DNA from: Amia ocellicauda
Taxonomy: Eukaryota > Chordata > Actinopteri > Amiiformes > Amiidae
Reading direction: 5' to 3'
NCBI RefSeq assembly: GCF_036373705.1
Contig: NC_089858.1
Location: forward strand, 33,878,249 to 33,942,248
Length of the DNA: 64,000 bases
A program made the position numbers and the translations under genes. The notes beneath the pieces are model-generated. The model made no database searches. It was given only the letters and a program-made list of their open reading frames with translations, and was not told the DNA's origin. Positions 45,769 to 58,424 of the stretch are shown here, piece after piece; positions within the stretch are counted from its first letter, which is position 1; each line of letters starts with the position of its first letter.

Positions 45769-48615
45769 CCTGAAACACAGAGTGGACGACCGCCGTGAGA
45801 TGACTGCACACAAGTACTGGACACTTTTCTGCTATGAGGTCAAATCTATTTGCTGTGTTGAGAAGTATTGCTGTGAGTCAATTCGGATCTGCAGAGACAA
45901 CAACCACAAAAATAACAACTATCAATCCTGGTGTTTGGGAAATGTTCTAATGCCAAAGAATGGACACCCCTGCAGATAAATGTGTCAGTAGAACAACAAA
46001 AGAGAATAACACAGAGTCATGACAGTACTATACTGGTCAGAGTTAAAACAACAACAAACAATTAAACTGTTAATTTGCGAAAATGTGTTTTCTTTTTGTT
46101 GTTGTTAGAGAGATTGAAAGAGATAGGGAGGGATTAAAGAGAAACACACAACAACTTTTGAAATCCGGTACCAATCCAGATACAAATGGAAATAATAATG
46201 ACAAAAAAAAAAATATATATATATATATATATGTGTGTGTGAAATGGACAGGATACGTGGGGAATCATAAATGACAACACTAACTAATGTCAGTAATGTC
46301 ATCTCTTTTGAATTTGAACCTGTGGGGCCTGAAATCTCACCGCAGTGTAATCTGCAGATTTTTGGGACGCAGTGCATTTTTTAATTGCTCACTTGTACTA
46401 GGATGCGTGCTTTTTGTATATTGTATGTTGTACTGATTGTATTTTACTGCACTCTGTAAAGCTGTTAAATGTTTCTTGTGAAAAGTCACCCTGGTTAAAG
46501 ATGTCTGCTAATAAACAAATAAACAAACACTGAATAAACAAAGAAATAATAATAATATAATTAAAATGCCTACGTGGATTTTTAGCAATTTCACATTAAC
46601 ATCTGTAGCATCTTTGCCCCTGCCTGTGTCAATCGGCTGGCAATTTCTTCCAATGAAAACATCAATGTAGGCGTGCAAACACTTTAATAACAGTACATGT
46701 ATGTTACAGTTTTATGTCTGAAATAGAAGACAGATTTGTTTTTCTTAGTTACACTGACTGTGACACGTATGCTGTGTTTATACTGTCCATAGAGAAATAT
46801 TTCCATGCATTCCCATTACAGATCTATGTATCCTGTGAGAGAAATACTTTGTTCTTTGTGATATTAATATTATTATCTTGTTGTTTTGTTAAAACTTGTG
46901 TAAACATTGGCTATTCCCAGATCTCGCTTTGCATGTAATGTAATTACTCTAGACTCCTGTACAACCGCCTTTGTTTCCAGTATTTGGTTTAAAAACGTGC
47001 TGTTGGAAAATCAAACCATTTAACTATTGTTGTTATGAATGATCGTTGCCCTACTGTTGTCAATTTGTATGGTTTAGTTTTTGTTTGTTTAAGCTGTGCA
47101 CAGCTATGCTGAAGAACCGCCGATAAGATTGAGACAGAGGGCAGACAAAAGGGGGCAATACAATACAATAAAATACTGTTTATTGCACCTGCTAACTGGG
47201 TTCTCAGGGAGGTCAGCTGTATCTGTGACCTCAGATGTGGTTATGGTTAGTCTGATCACATCCCAGATAAATCACAGTTATAAGCAAGACAGACTGTTTA
47301 GCCCTTGAGCTGCCATTTCTACAGTATCTGACCTATTCTCCTCGTTTGAAGTCACATGTCCTCCACCTGCCTATACTGTTTCTGTTTACTTGCAGTACGT
47401 TTTTCCGTTTTTGTTACCAAGCATTTCTCACTCGAGCTTCTGAAATAGAGTTTCTGTCTAATTCCCCTTTTTTCATCAGGGCTGTAAGGCTGTAAATTAA
47501 AATCAAGAGAAAGAAAGAAAGTTTTTTTTTTTTTCTGTGAAACCAGTTGGTTTTGGTTTTAGAGCCGGGTCAGTTTCGAGGGAGAGATAAGGAAAGCACG
47601 GCGCATGCGAGAAATGTTGTGTTGCTCAGCAAATCTGAGAATGAAGTGACAACCCAGTCACTTCACAAGTCATTTCAACCCTCTGACAGGCCAGGATTAA
47701 TTTTCCTCCTCAATTTGTTAAAAATCTCCCCCAGGTATAATTGTGCTCTCTCATCGCCAGGTAGAGACGTTCTTTGTACGGACTTTTCTTTGACTCGGCA
47801 CAAACAAACCGCTGGCAATTCTCATTGTAACACATTCAAATTTTTGACCAGGTAAACAAGTGCAAAATGTACAGGGAACCGTGTTAAAGCAAATGTACTG
47901 TGATAATTCCTGATAAGGGATTCTTTTCACAGTTCCTAGTTCTGGTAATCTACACAGCTGTACACACACAGACCATTGTTGCTATTCATAACCTTTCTGT
48001 GTGTGAAAAATCCTGCAGGCTGGTATTACCAGTGACTCAATGTTGTGGTGTAAAGTAGAAATCCCCATAAGATACCTGAAATGTGCTCAAGAGAAAGCAT
48101 ATACTGATCCCCTTGAATGCAGACCAATAATTAAATACAATTCAACACAGCTTTTTAGAGTCAGAATCCACAGAACAATGTATCGTTCATAAATATGAAA
48201 AGCAGAAAGCAGGAAAACAACACTCTGTATGTAAATTCGAGTCTGAACAGCAAGTTTGAGGTGTCAAGGAAAAGTAAATCCATGCATTTAGTCTTCCCCC
48301 TCAGACATCCACTCTGAACGCTGAGGAGCACTAATTCTAGGGCAACAGGAGTGTGCTGTTGGAAGAGCTATACTAGCCCCCTCTTAAAATCCCAGGAATA
48401 GATGAATACATACATTGACATATGCATTCAAAGTATACAACACTTCTGTGGATCTGGCCGATTTGAAGTTAGTGGGGAGACAATGTTTTTTTGCGCAGCG
48501 CTCCCTATTACTTTAACTCGGACCCTATTTGGCTCTTTTGACGCTGCCCCCTGTAAAGCAGTGCCGACAAGCAGATCACACGGATTAGCTGGTGGAGATT
48601 ACAGCTGGGACTCAC

Positions 48616-48708
48616 CTGACGAAGGGCCAGGGGAAGTATCCCGAGAGGAAAGCCGTGCAGCTGACAGTTGAATGACTGCAGTGACAAGTGCTGTACTCCA
48701 CACTCCCA

Positions 48709-48710
<2 letters not shown>
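48616..48710 (-). other. Possible 5' UTR exon of vsig8
   Basis: On the minus strand a GC-moderate segment ends CCCTTCGTCAG followed by GTGAGT, a strong donor, at 48616. The first vsig8 coding exon begins after TTTCAG immediately before its ATG, as if an upstream leader exon is spliced to it. Only transcripts could confirm this. Confidence 0.3.
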
Positions 48711-48742
<32 letters not shown>

Positions 48743-49769
48743 CTTGTGCAGACCTGGAGCAGGTGCGTGACTGAAGGACACACCCACACTCCCTACCTTT
48801 CTCCCCTTCCTTCTCTCACTCTCACTTTTCTTTCCTTTTGATGTCTTTTCCACTTTATGAGAGCAGAATAATAGTATTTTTCCTAATATAGCATCCTCTC
48901 CCCCTGCCCTGTCCCCCGCCCCGTCCCCATACACATACACACATAAACAAGACACAGACACCACCCGTCTCCCACCCTCCCCACACACAGCTACACACAC
49001 AAACAAGACACAGACTCCACCGTCTCTCTCACGGTCTGCATCTGCCCCTTCTTTCTTTTGCCCTTACTGTTCAATCATCTATTTGCACACTTTCTCCACC
49101 ATTACCCTTTTAACCCGAGTTGTTCACTGTATTTTGTGCTAGACTGACAGGGGTATAGCACAGGTGTGAGTGGGAATACCTAATTCACCCAAAGGAACAT
49201 AACCAAGGGAAAGTGGGACAGTAGCCTGGCAGCAGTTTCAAAGTGTGAAACTCCAAAGGTCAGATATAAACTGTTAATTATTGTAGAAACTTCACAAGCG
49301 GGCGTTACGTGAATAGAGACAAGAGCTGGGAGCTTGTTATTTGCTGTTGGGGAAGATGAGAATGATTACATGTTTTTGTTGCCGTTGCTGTTTGTTTATT
49401 GTGTTTTTGCTGCCAATGTAAAACAGAACAGGAAGAAAGGCAATGGTTCCCTTTTCCAAATCTTTTTTTTAAAGCCCTCGTTTTAGAAATAAATGCATCC
49501 ATTCAGGAGAAAGTCCCAGTTTGGGATTGCAGCTGCATTCTGTGCTTTTTTCAACAGGTGATTCGAATGCCGTGTTGCCTCCAATCCCCCCTGTACTCTT
49601 GCTAGGCCGGGTTTCTATGGCTGGAATGTTACAGCACGGTGGTTTCCCAGGAAACCAGACTCAGGGCATGAGGGCGGCACCATCATTAGCCGGGCTGTGG
49701 GCGAGGTCATCCAGACTGAACAAACAGGTAGGGTAACTGCACCAGGCCACAGAGAAGTGAACCTGACAG

Positions 49770-49883
<114 letters not shown>

Positions 49884-50151
49884 TGGGAGTGGGAGTGAGA
49901 CAAGCATGAAAGGGACCCTAGGCAGTTGGGCAGGAAGTGAAAGGTGAAGAGAGCAGAGGGAAATTGAAAGATAAGACATGTTAATGGAAAAGATGGGGGG
50001 GGGGCTGTTTTTCTTACATGCAAACTGCTAATTAACATGTCACAAGCATGAACTGTAGCCTAAACAATAGAGGACTCGTTGTTATTAACCTTTTCATATC
50101 TTGATAATCCAGTTGACTAACCTTTGCATTCGATGAATTATGAATATTTTG

Positions 50152-50152
<1 letters not shown>

Positions 50153-50211
<59 letters not shown>
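50153..50211. repeat. (TTA)n microsatellite
   Basis: Pure trinucleotide tract; frames through it are poly-Ile or poly-Asn artefacts. Confidence 0.95.
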
Positions 50212-50954
50212 CATTAATACTATTACAAATAATAATAATATTAAAAAGATGAATGTCAGTGCAGTACAACAGAACAATAAGCTTACGTAACGAAACACAG
50301 GTTAGTTCTGTAAGTTTCTGCCCCATGGCTGTGTGACACAAATGCATGTCAACACGGTGAGCTTACCAGTTCTGCATGTAGTGTGAGAGAGAGAGAGAGA
50401 GAGAGACCGAGACCGAGACCGAGACCACACAACATAAATATTTATCTAAGCCACAACACATTGCAAAGGTGCCTCTGTATATAGAAGAGACCTCAATTTG
50501 GCACTAATTGTGTTGGGTATGATGTGGTAATTTATGTTTTTTTTTTTTTTTTTAAGGCTCCTGAACAATAAAAAGACACATTATTGTAACATACTGTAAA
50601 ATAAATGCTGTGGTATTTGAATGTATTGATATGGACTACTGTGTTTTAAAAAATGACATTCTTTTATTATTAATTTTGATTAATAAATACTTATCAATGA
50701 TATATTTTCTGATTTTGTTGAGAACTGATTAAAGAAAGAATAAGAATAGTACATTAGGCTACCTTGATTTTAAGGGACTAGTTTATGTTTGTAAACCACA
50801 CAAAACACAAACACAAAATTCAAACCCAGTGTTGTGATAATGTCCTGGATTAACCAATAAATAAATAAATAAATAATGTGGTTATTGTAGCGGTCGTAAC
50901 TGACAGTGGACAAACAATGTGTTTAGCTCGCACGTCTAAGGGCATTTTATACAC

Positions 50955-51272
50955 ATAAGAACATAAGAACATAAGAAAGTTTACAATCGAGAGGAGGCCA
51001 TTCGACCCATCGTGCTCGTTTGGTGTCCATTAATAACTAAGTGATCCAAGGATCCTATCCAGTCTATTTTTGAATGTTCCCAAATTTTCAGCTTCTACCA
51101 CATTGCTGGGGAGTTTGTTCCAGATTGTGATGCCTCTCTGTGTGAAGAAGTGTCTCCTGTTTTCTGTCTTTAATGCCTTGAAGCCCAATTTCCATTTGTG
51201 TCCCCGGGTGCGTGTGTCCCTGCTGATCTGGAAAAGCTCCTCTGGTTTGATGTGCTCGATTATGTTATTCAC
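50955..51272 (-). mobile_element. LINE (CR1/L2-like) 3' fragment
   Basis: The minus-strand frame 51272-51030 reads GFKALKTENRRHFFTQRGIT, IWNKLPSNVVEAENLGTFKN and RLDRILG, the C-terminal end of reverse transcriptases of the CR1/L2 group. Directly 3' on the same strand is a short tandem tail based on TTCTTATG. The 5' part is missing, as usual for these elements. Confidence 0.72.
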
Positions 51273-52854
51273 ACATTATACACACACCAAACCAAAAGTG
51301 TACTGCTTTATCGCACTGAATTTTGATGACGTCTTTTTTAGTTCCTATACAAAAATGAAAGTGCACTTTATATTGGTAAATTCTGGGGCCAACAAAATGG
51401 AGAATGGAAATGTTATGTTTGGCAAATAATTGCAGTCGCTACAGTGTGTTCAGAAATAAATGTCCAAGAAATGTATCTAATTTTAAATTTTCATTTGCAT
51501 GAGTGAGAATAATAAAATATGCTTTTGTATTTTCCCTTTGTATAGCTGGATGTGTTATTTTTATTTGTTTATGGATGTATTATCTGATTTCTGTCAGATG
51601 CAATGCATTTTGCGCCTTTTTATATTCTGAACAATTATACTAAAATTGTGGAAAACAAGGCTATATATTTCACATTTCAGCATAGTTGGGATCTTTTAAA
51701 ATCCCCCGTTTAAGTAAGTGTTATTGACGGGTTGAGACTTGCTAAGTGAGGCTGAGTTTGTAAGGGCACCCTATCGATACTGTAATTAAGATTAGAGTAT
51801 CTTAGACAAATAGGACAAACTACCCTGTTAAAAGATATGTAGCAAAACACACACACACACACACACAACACACTTATGCAATGTATACAACAAAATACAA
51901 AGAATTTAGCAATCTGTGAAAATATTTATCTCAGTCATTTTTACATTTCAATTACGCAAGGTCTTTTCAGATTTCCAAATTCAATGGCTTTAAAATGCAA
52001 AATCCACCCTCACCCATGTCCAGTCAGAGTAATATCGCCCCCTGGTGTCATTTAAAAAAAAACAATTGTTCAGTGGAAATACGAATTTCACCAATTCATT
52101 ACATTAGTATTTCTTAATGCAATTTAATAAGCAGGTCTCTGCAAGACTAACCCCACCTCATACAAAAAAATAAATCAGTTTATGAAGTGCATTAAAATAA
52201 GCAATGCGATGGAAATACATGAAATGGATGCGTCACACAGTGCATTGAGGTCTAATGAAATCACACGCCCCGGTGCACATTATTGTTCCCAGCAAGAGCG
52301 TCTCTCCGCGGTTCTGATGCCGTGTTTAACCCTTTAGGTTGCCATGTTTAACTTTTGCATTGTTGATCGTTTATGATATGTTTTTCATTTAACAAACGCC
52401 ATGCATTTTAACAACAAAGGGAAGGAAATGCCTGAAGAAGAGCACGAATAAAAAAGGGCGATTGATTGTGCGTCGTAAGGGTCACTGGAAGAGCCGTCCT
52501 TGCTGTCAAAGCGCCACTGTGCACATGTCTAACTCCTATAGGGCGCACACTGAGCACATCAGGACACATCTCTGCCCTGTAGACGGGTTCAAAGCTCAGC
52601 TCATGTCGCAGTGTTGCATTGTGACGTCTGTCTCGCTGTTCTCGCTGTGTTGCACCTACTGTACCCGTGCAGTGAGTGAGAGGAGACTTTCCCTGAAACA
52701 GTGTCTTCCGGCTGTAAAGCACACCTGCAACCAAGTAGAGTCTAGTGCGAGTCTAGTCTACACTTCTCCTGCTTCACTTGAACGCAGTACATACACACAT
52801 AAGCAGTTTAACTGTATTATCATATCTGTCACTTATTACAGGCAGGCTGCTGTC

Positions 52855-55613
52855 ATGTGGGATGCGGTGATAGTCGGAGCCGGTCTGGCTGGGTTAACCG
52901 CGGCAGGCGAGCTGCTCAAGAGAAACCCTGATCTGAAGGTCCTAGTGCTGGAAGGAAAAGGTGAAGTAGCTTGTAGAGGACTTTAGTCTTTGTTGCTTGA
53001 TTTTATTTCATGGTTATTTATCCTGTAAGGTCTGGCTTACTTTCTCTAAACATGCTGCCACTGCTGCAGGGGTACATATGACGCATGCCTTTGAACGTGT
53101 TGCATCACACAGGAAACCGAAAACAAACAAATGTAACAGCAGGAAACTCATTGCAATAGTAATGGAAGGTGCATTTGTACATTAGAACAGTGCTGCCCCA
53201 CATAAGGACCTAATTGAGCTCTGCAAGGTCCATGCAGCTCCAGATATTCCCTGTAGAGTCCTGGACCACTGCAGGAAGGTTTTGGCCCCACGTGCTGTTG
53301 GAGTGATTCATGCGTTTGTTAGTTTGTTGATTGTAGGAATCAGAGAAGGTTTCCTGTGTGGGATGTGCACTTTTCAGCAGGGTCTGTGTGTAAACACTAT
53401 CGCCTGTGTTTAATTCAACCTCTCTAGTGCTGTTTTGGCTTCAATGCGATGCGTACCATGTGCTTCACTTGTGTCCCTCAGATCGAGTGGGCGGACGGAC
53501 AGTGACCCTCAGCCTGCCAGCAGCCCGGGGAGAGGATCGCTGGGACCTGGGGGGGCAGTGGGTGGGCAGGTACTGTAAGAGCTTTCACAAAACCTGGCAT
53601 CTTCCCAGCTAAGCAGAAAATATTTTGTGGCAACGCTGCGATAAACTGAGCCCAGAGCAAAGTGATGTTGTGGCAACAGAAATGTGTCGACCAGGGGGTG
53701 TGGTCAAAACACAATTATACTGTATATATACATGCATTTTCTTGGTGGGTACTGTACAGAGAGGAGACTGAGATATGTGCAGACATGAGAAATGTAAGTG
53801 TTAGGTTTCTGCAACATTTTTCTCACACTGTCTTTTTCAGCACCAAAATACAACCAAATTACAACTACTTTACAACTAATTTACCCATAAATTACAACCT
53901 CACACACCGTTGTCAGGGTGCAGATTGTCCCTCTTTCTCTGTAAACCAAAACTGGCTTGCGCTGCAGGACTCAGACCCATGTGCTGGAGCTCATCCAGGA
54001 GCTGGGCCTGGAGACCTACTCACAATACACCAGCGGCAAGAAAGTGTACCAGTTAGGTGGACCTCAGGCCAGCATCCGCACCTACACCTCCAGTATCCCC
54101 CCGCTGTCCTGGCTGGCACTGGTTGACATGCAGTTGCTGCTGTGGAAGGTGGGAGAGACTCGGAGACACACATGGGCGGTGCAGGGTTCATGGGGCTGGC
54201 ATAACAGAGGCATAACTACCAGTATGGGGAATGACCTAGGGCTTGTTAAAAAGAACTGATGTATCTATCTATCTATTTTATTTTTGTGTTTGTTTGCTAT
54301 CTTAATGTGTGCATGGCGGTTTATTTGTCAGCAATTTGGCCTGTGATTAATGGATACCGTCAACCTCATGTGCCCAGGATCATTGTGGCATTGCCGGTGT
54401 TCTGGAAAAAATGTTGGAGCAGCTGCAAGGAACTGAAATGCAGTCTTTGCGGCCTGTGCAGAAAATAATAATAAACCAAAGCAAACAAACAGCAGTCAAG
54501 CACAGATTCTCTTTTCATGCACAGTTAGTAAAATACTACCAACATCACCTGCAGACAAACAAAACACAGCAAAATGCCCGTGTCGGCCTCCACTTATGAG
54601 AACCATCTGCTGCTGTTTGCAGATTGAGAAGCTGAGTAAGACGGTTTCTGTGGACAACCCAGGCTCCGCCCCCAGGGCCGCAGAGTTTGACAGCATTACG
54701 CTATATTCCTATATCTCTGATCACACCTGGACACAAGGTGAGACTGACTGGATAGCTCTTATTTATTTATGATGAACAGTATATCTTGTATTCTTATTAT
54801 TCATAATCATTTTTGTTTTGTTTTGTTTATTTCACCCGTGCCTTTATCAACATCAACTTACAACGCATTATAAATACAGCTCTACATAGCAAAGGAGACA
54901 TCATACAAGTTAAAGATGTTTTGACGTGCCTTAGGCAGGCCTGGGTAGGATTCAGAATCTGGAACCCACTGAGGGGGCTGCAGGGCTCTTAAAAAGCAGG
55001 CGTCTGCTGTAACTTGTCCTTCTTCTGTGACCTCAGAGGTGCGCGACGCCATGGAGGTGTCCTGCAGGTCTGTGTTTGGGGTGGAGAGCTCCCAGCTGTC
55101 CTTCCTCTACTTCCTGATGTACGGGGCGGCTGCGGGGGGCTTCTTGCCCCTCCTGGAAGCTACGGCGGGCTCTGCTCAGGAGCTCAAGGTGAAGGTACAG
55201 TACCCTCAGCAGACAGTTGGGTAAGGCTTTATATTAACTGTCTGTTTGAGTCTCATTCTTGCTACATATTAGTTAGGCCTACAAGCTTACATCCACATCC
55301 ACATCCATTAGCAACTCAGCAGGTACTTTTATTTCTCCTGCTATTTATTAATAAAAAAAAGCATCTACAGCAACATGTAATTAATTAATTAGGCTTTCAA
55401 TTGAATTATTAAGAGGCCATTTGGGATCCAGCAAACACAGATGACTTTACAACCAGGTTTTGAAAGACTGTTACATAATGTGAAGCTTTGCTCAGAGTGT
55501 GATTCTGCTCTCCTGCCACAGGGGGGCACCCAGCAGCTGTCGGAGAGGCTGGCAGACCGAGTAGGAAGAGAGAACATCCGCCTGGCCTCCGCAGTGACTG
55601 CAGTAGAACAGGT

Positions 55614-55669
<56 letters not shown>

Positions 55670-58357
55670 CACTGAGAGCTGAGTTTGAAGCCACCAAGAG
55701 AGATATTCAGGAATGATCAGTCATTTCTTATTCTTCTTTTTAATTATCGGTTTTGTCTTTAGGCCTTTTTTATTATTGTTTTTTTAAGATTTAAGGTTGG
55801 TTTCATCAAAGAAAAGACATAAAAGAGAAAAGATATAGAAAAACAAAAACCCCATTTGTAAGCGCCACGGTCAGTGGGGGGGCAGCTATTGAATGGTGCG
55901 GTATCGCTCTGAAGCACGTGGCCGACTTCAAAACACCAGCCATCACTGGGATTAAAAAATGGGAATGCTAATAAGAAAAAAACAGCAGTCATTTTGAACA
56001 GCATCTCTGAAACTTGTTGAGTTGATGTATCCCTCTATTAAATGGAGCAGCAATCACGCCCCCCCACCCCTCCAACCCCATCTATATTATAACACAGTAC
56101 ATCACTCTTATATGTGTTTTGATTTGATCTACGTGGCAACCTGAGTGTCTCCATAGTGCAGCGCAGTCTTCAGACACCACGGACAGGAATGAGTTCTTAT
56201 ACCCTGTAAATAACGAATTGGTTCACAGTTTCAAGGGCCCCCTGGGGATCCTTGATGGACCTTTAATTGAGTAGCCTCTTCTTAAGTACTGCTGCAGAAT
56301 CACTTACAACCTCTGACCCGAGGAGACACTCAGAGGTGGCCGTACATGGCACAGAGCCAGGACTAGAGCCCCTTAGGAACGTGGCCCTGAGATTCCCCGC
56401 TGGGCTACCCCGTGAGCAGAGTGTGGCCGTGTCAGGAGGTAGCCACACAGTGCTATACAAACAGCTCAACAGGTAGAGTTTCATAATTCAACCGAAATGT
56501 CTGGCCTTCACACAAAGCTTGTAGAGTAAATGTACATGAAGGCACCAAATCCGCAAAGCATGCTGGGTATGTATTCAACAACAAAACAAAAAACACATCT
56601 GAGAAAAACAAAATGTATGGATAAAACAGAAATAGCTTTTTTCAGTTGTTCTTCTATTCGCAATTACAGGCTGATAAACCCAGTCCAGCCTCAACCTAAA
56701 GTTCCTGCTACTCATGTGGAAATTTCTCATATCGCTTCGGCCTCCCTGATAGTGCCAGCCAAGGGCGATGACATGTCCCAGCTGAGCCGTCCCCCACCTC
56801 CCCCAGAAACAACAGCAGTGACAGTGACTGAAAAATCCCAGTGACAACTAGTCCCTCTTAGCAGTCTCCGGATGACCTCTTATATAAAGCCCAGAGAGCT
56901 GTCAAAAAGGTAGTTCTCTTAGGACCAAAAAAAAAAGACAAGAACCTGTTCTTCGTCTGTGAAAAAAAAAAAAAAAGATAATGGCTTTCTCTGGTCTCTA
57001 AAATCACTGCTATCTCTTGCCACCCCTGCCCACAGGGCTCTGACAGCGTGGAAGTGAGGACTGTCTCTGGCACTTTCACTTGCAAGGCTGTGATTGTGAC
57101 CTGCCCACCTCATTTGGCGGGTAAGTTATCATTATTTTTATTTTTTTTCACTTTTTGCAAAAGCAATCAAATAAATAAAGTGTATGAAAGCAAGACTCCA
57201 TATGGTCTCCGGGGGCGGGGGGTGGCGTGTCTTATTGTCTGGGCTCGGGGGTGGAATCTTACCCCCTCCCATCCCGATTTGATCTTTTTATCACAGAAAC
57301 AGGACGTGTCTCTCTTCAACTCATATTAACTTCCCACTCAGAGCAGGTCACCGGTCTTAGGAATAAACATACAAGACTGTTCAACTCTGGTCAATGTAGG
57401 CCGCTGCACAACATTACCCAGGACCCCAGTCACGTGATGCTGGTGACACCCATAATCCCCTGCTGGACTGTGGATCCTCCAAGGCCGTGGCTGGCGGACC
57501 ACTGTCGTAGTTTTCCCTCTTGTGTGTTTTCTTGCCCGGCTGTAGAAGGTTGTCTGCAAATGCTCCCTCCTCTCCTTTTCACTATTCTCCTCCTGACAAG
57601 GGTTTGGGGACTTGGGAGATGCCAGCTGGACGCCATCACCGCCAAGCTGTCGGTTTGCATTCGCGCCGGGGCGGTGTCATACTCCGGGCACCTTTCACTC
57701 CCTCTCGTGTCTCGGGAAGCTGCCAGGCAGAGGCGGCTCCCTCCGGACCCCCCGGCAGGACAGGTCACGTCAGGTGGAAAGAACGGATGACAGGGGCAAA
57801 CTCTTAGTCACTTCCCCTCACGAGAAGCAAAATACATTAATTCAAGTTGGACTCTAGTAATAATTTAAATAAACAACTGTTAAAGCTACAGGAGAGCCCC
57901 CAAAAGCGCATTTTAGCTCCAGTGATTGAATTATCCTTTACATGCAGAGACCCCCACACAGAGGGGCAGCCAGATATGGGAGGGGTGTCAGTATCTGCTC
58001 CGGTATGTGTGTGTATTGTTAGTGTGACTTGCGAATTGCTCTCTCCCAGATGCACAACGCGCTCAGTTTCAGATCCCACTCTTCAACTCGTGTTTCCGTC
58101 ATAACAATAGCGATGTTTAAATCATCACTGCCATATTGTGTCTCGTGAGGTTTGCACAATCACACTGGGAAACGTGTCAGGGCAAATTACGCTGGGAAGC
58201 AAGATGGGAAAAAACAAAACAAAATCAACCTTATTAGTGTAACAGTGACCTCTTCTCATCCCAGTTGCCTCCAGAGCATGCTGTATTTAAACTCTGCGTT
58301 CCCGAATTTATCTAATTATTTGCTCAGTTTGACACGTTTACTATTTCTCTCGTCACT

Positions 58358-58424
<67 letters not shown>

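Noticed and set aside
52462-52854. Upstream in-frame extension of the amine oxidase start (174-residue frame)
   Set aside because: The extension has no conserved motif, and the ATG at 52855 sits exactly where flavin oxidases of this type begin; the rest is likely 5' UTR.
57227-57790. 187-residue frame in the amine oxidase intron
   Set aside because: No recognisable domain, overlapping frames of similar length on several strands, and a location inside an intron; judged a chance frame in GC-rich DNA.
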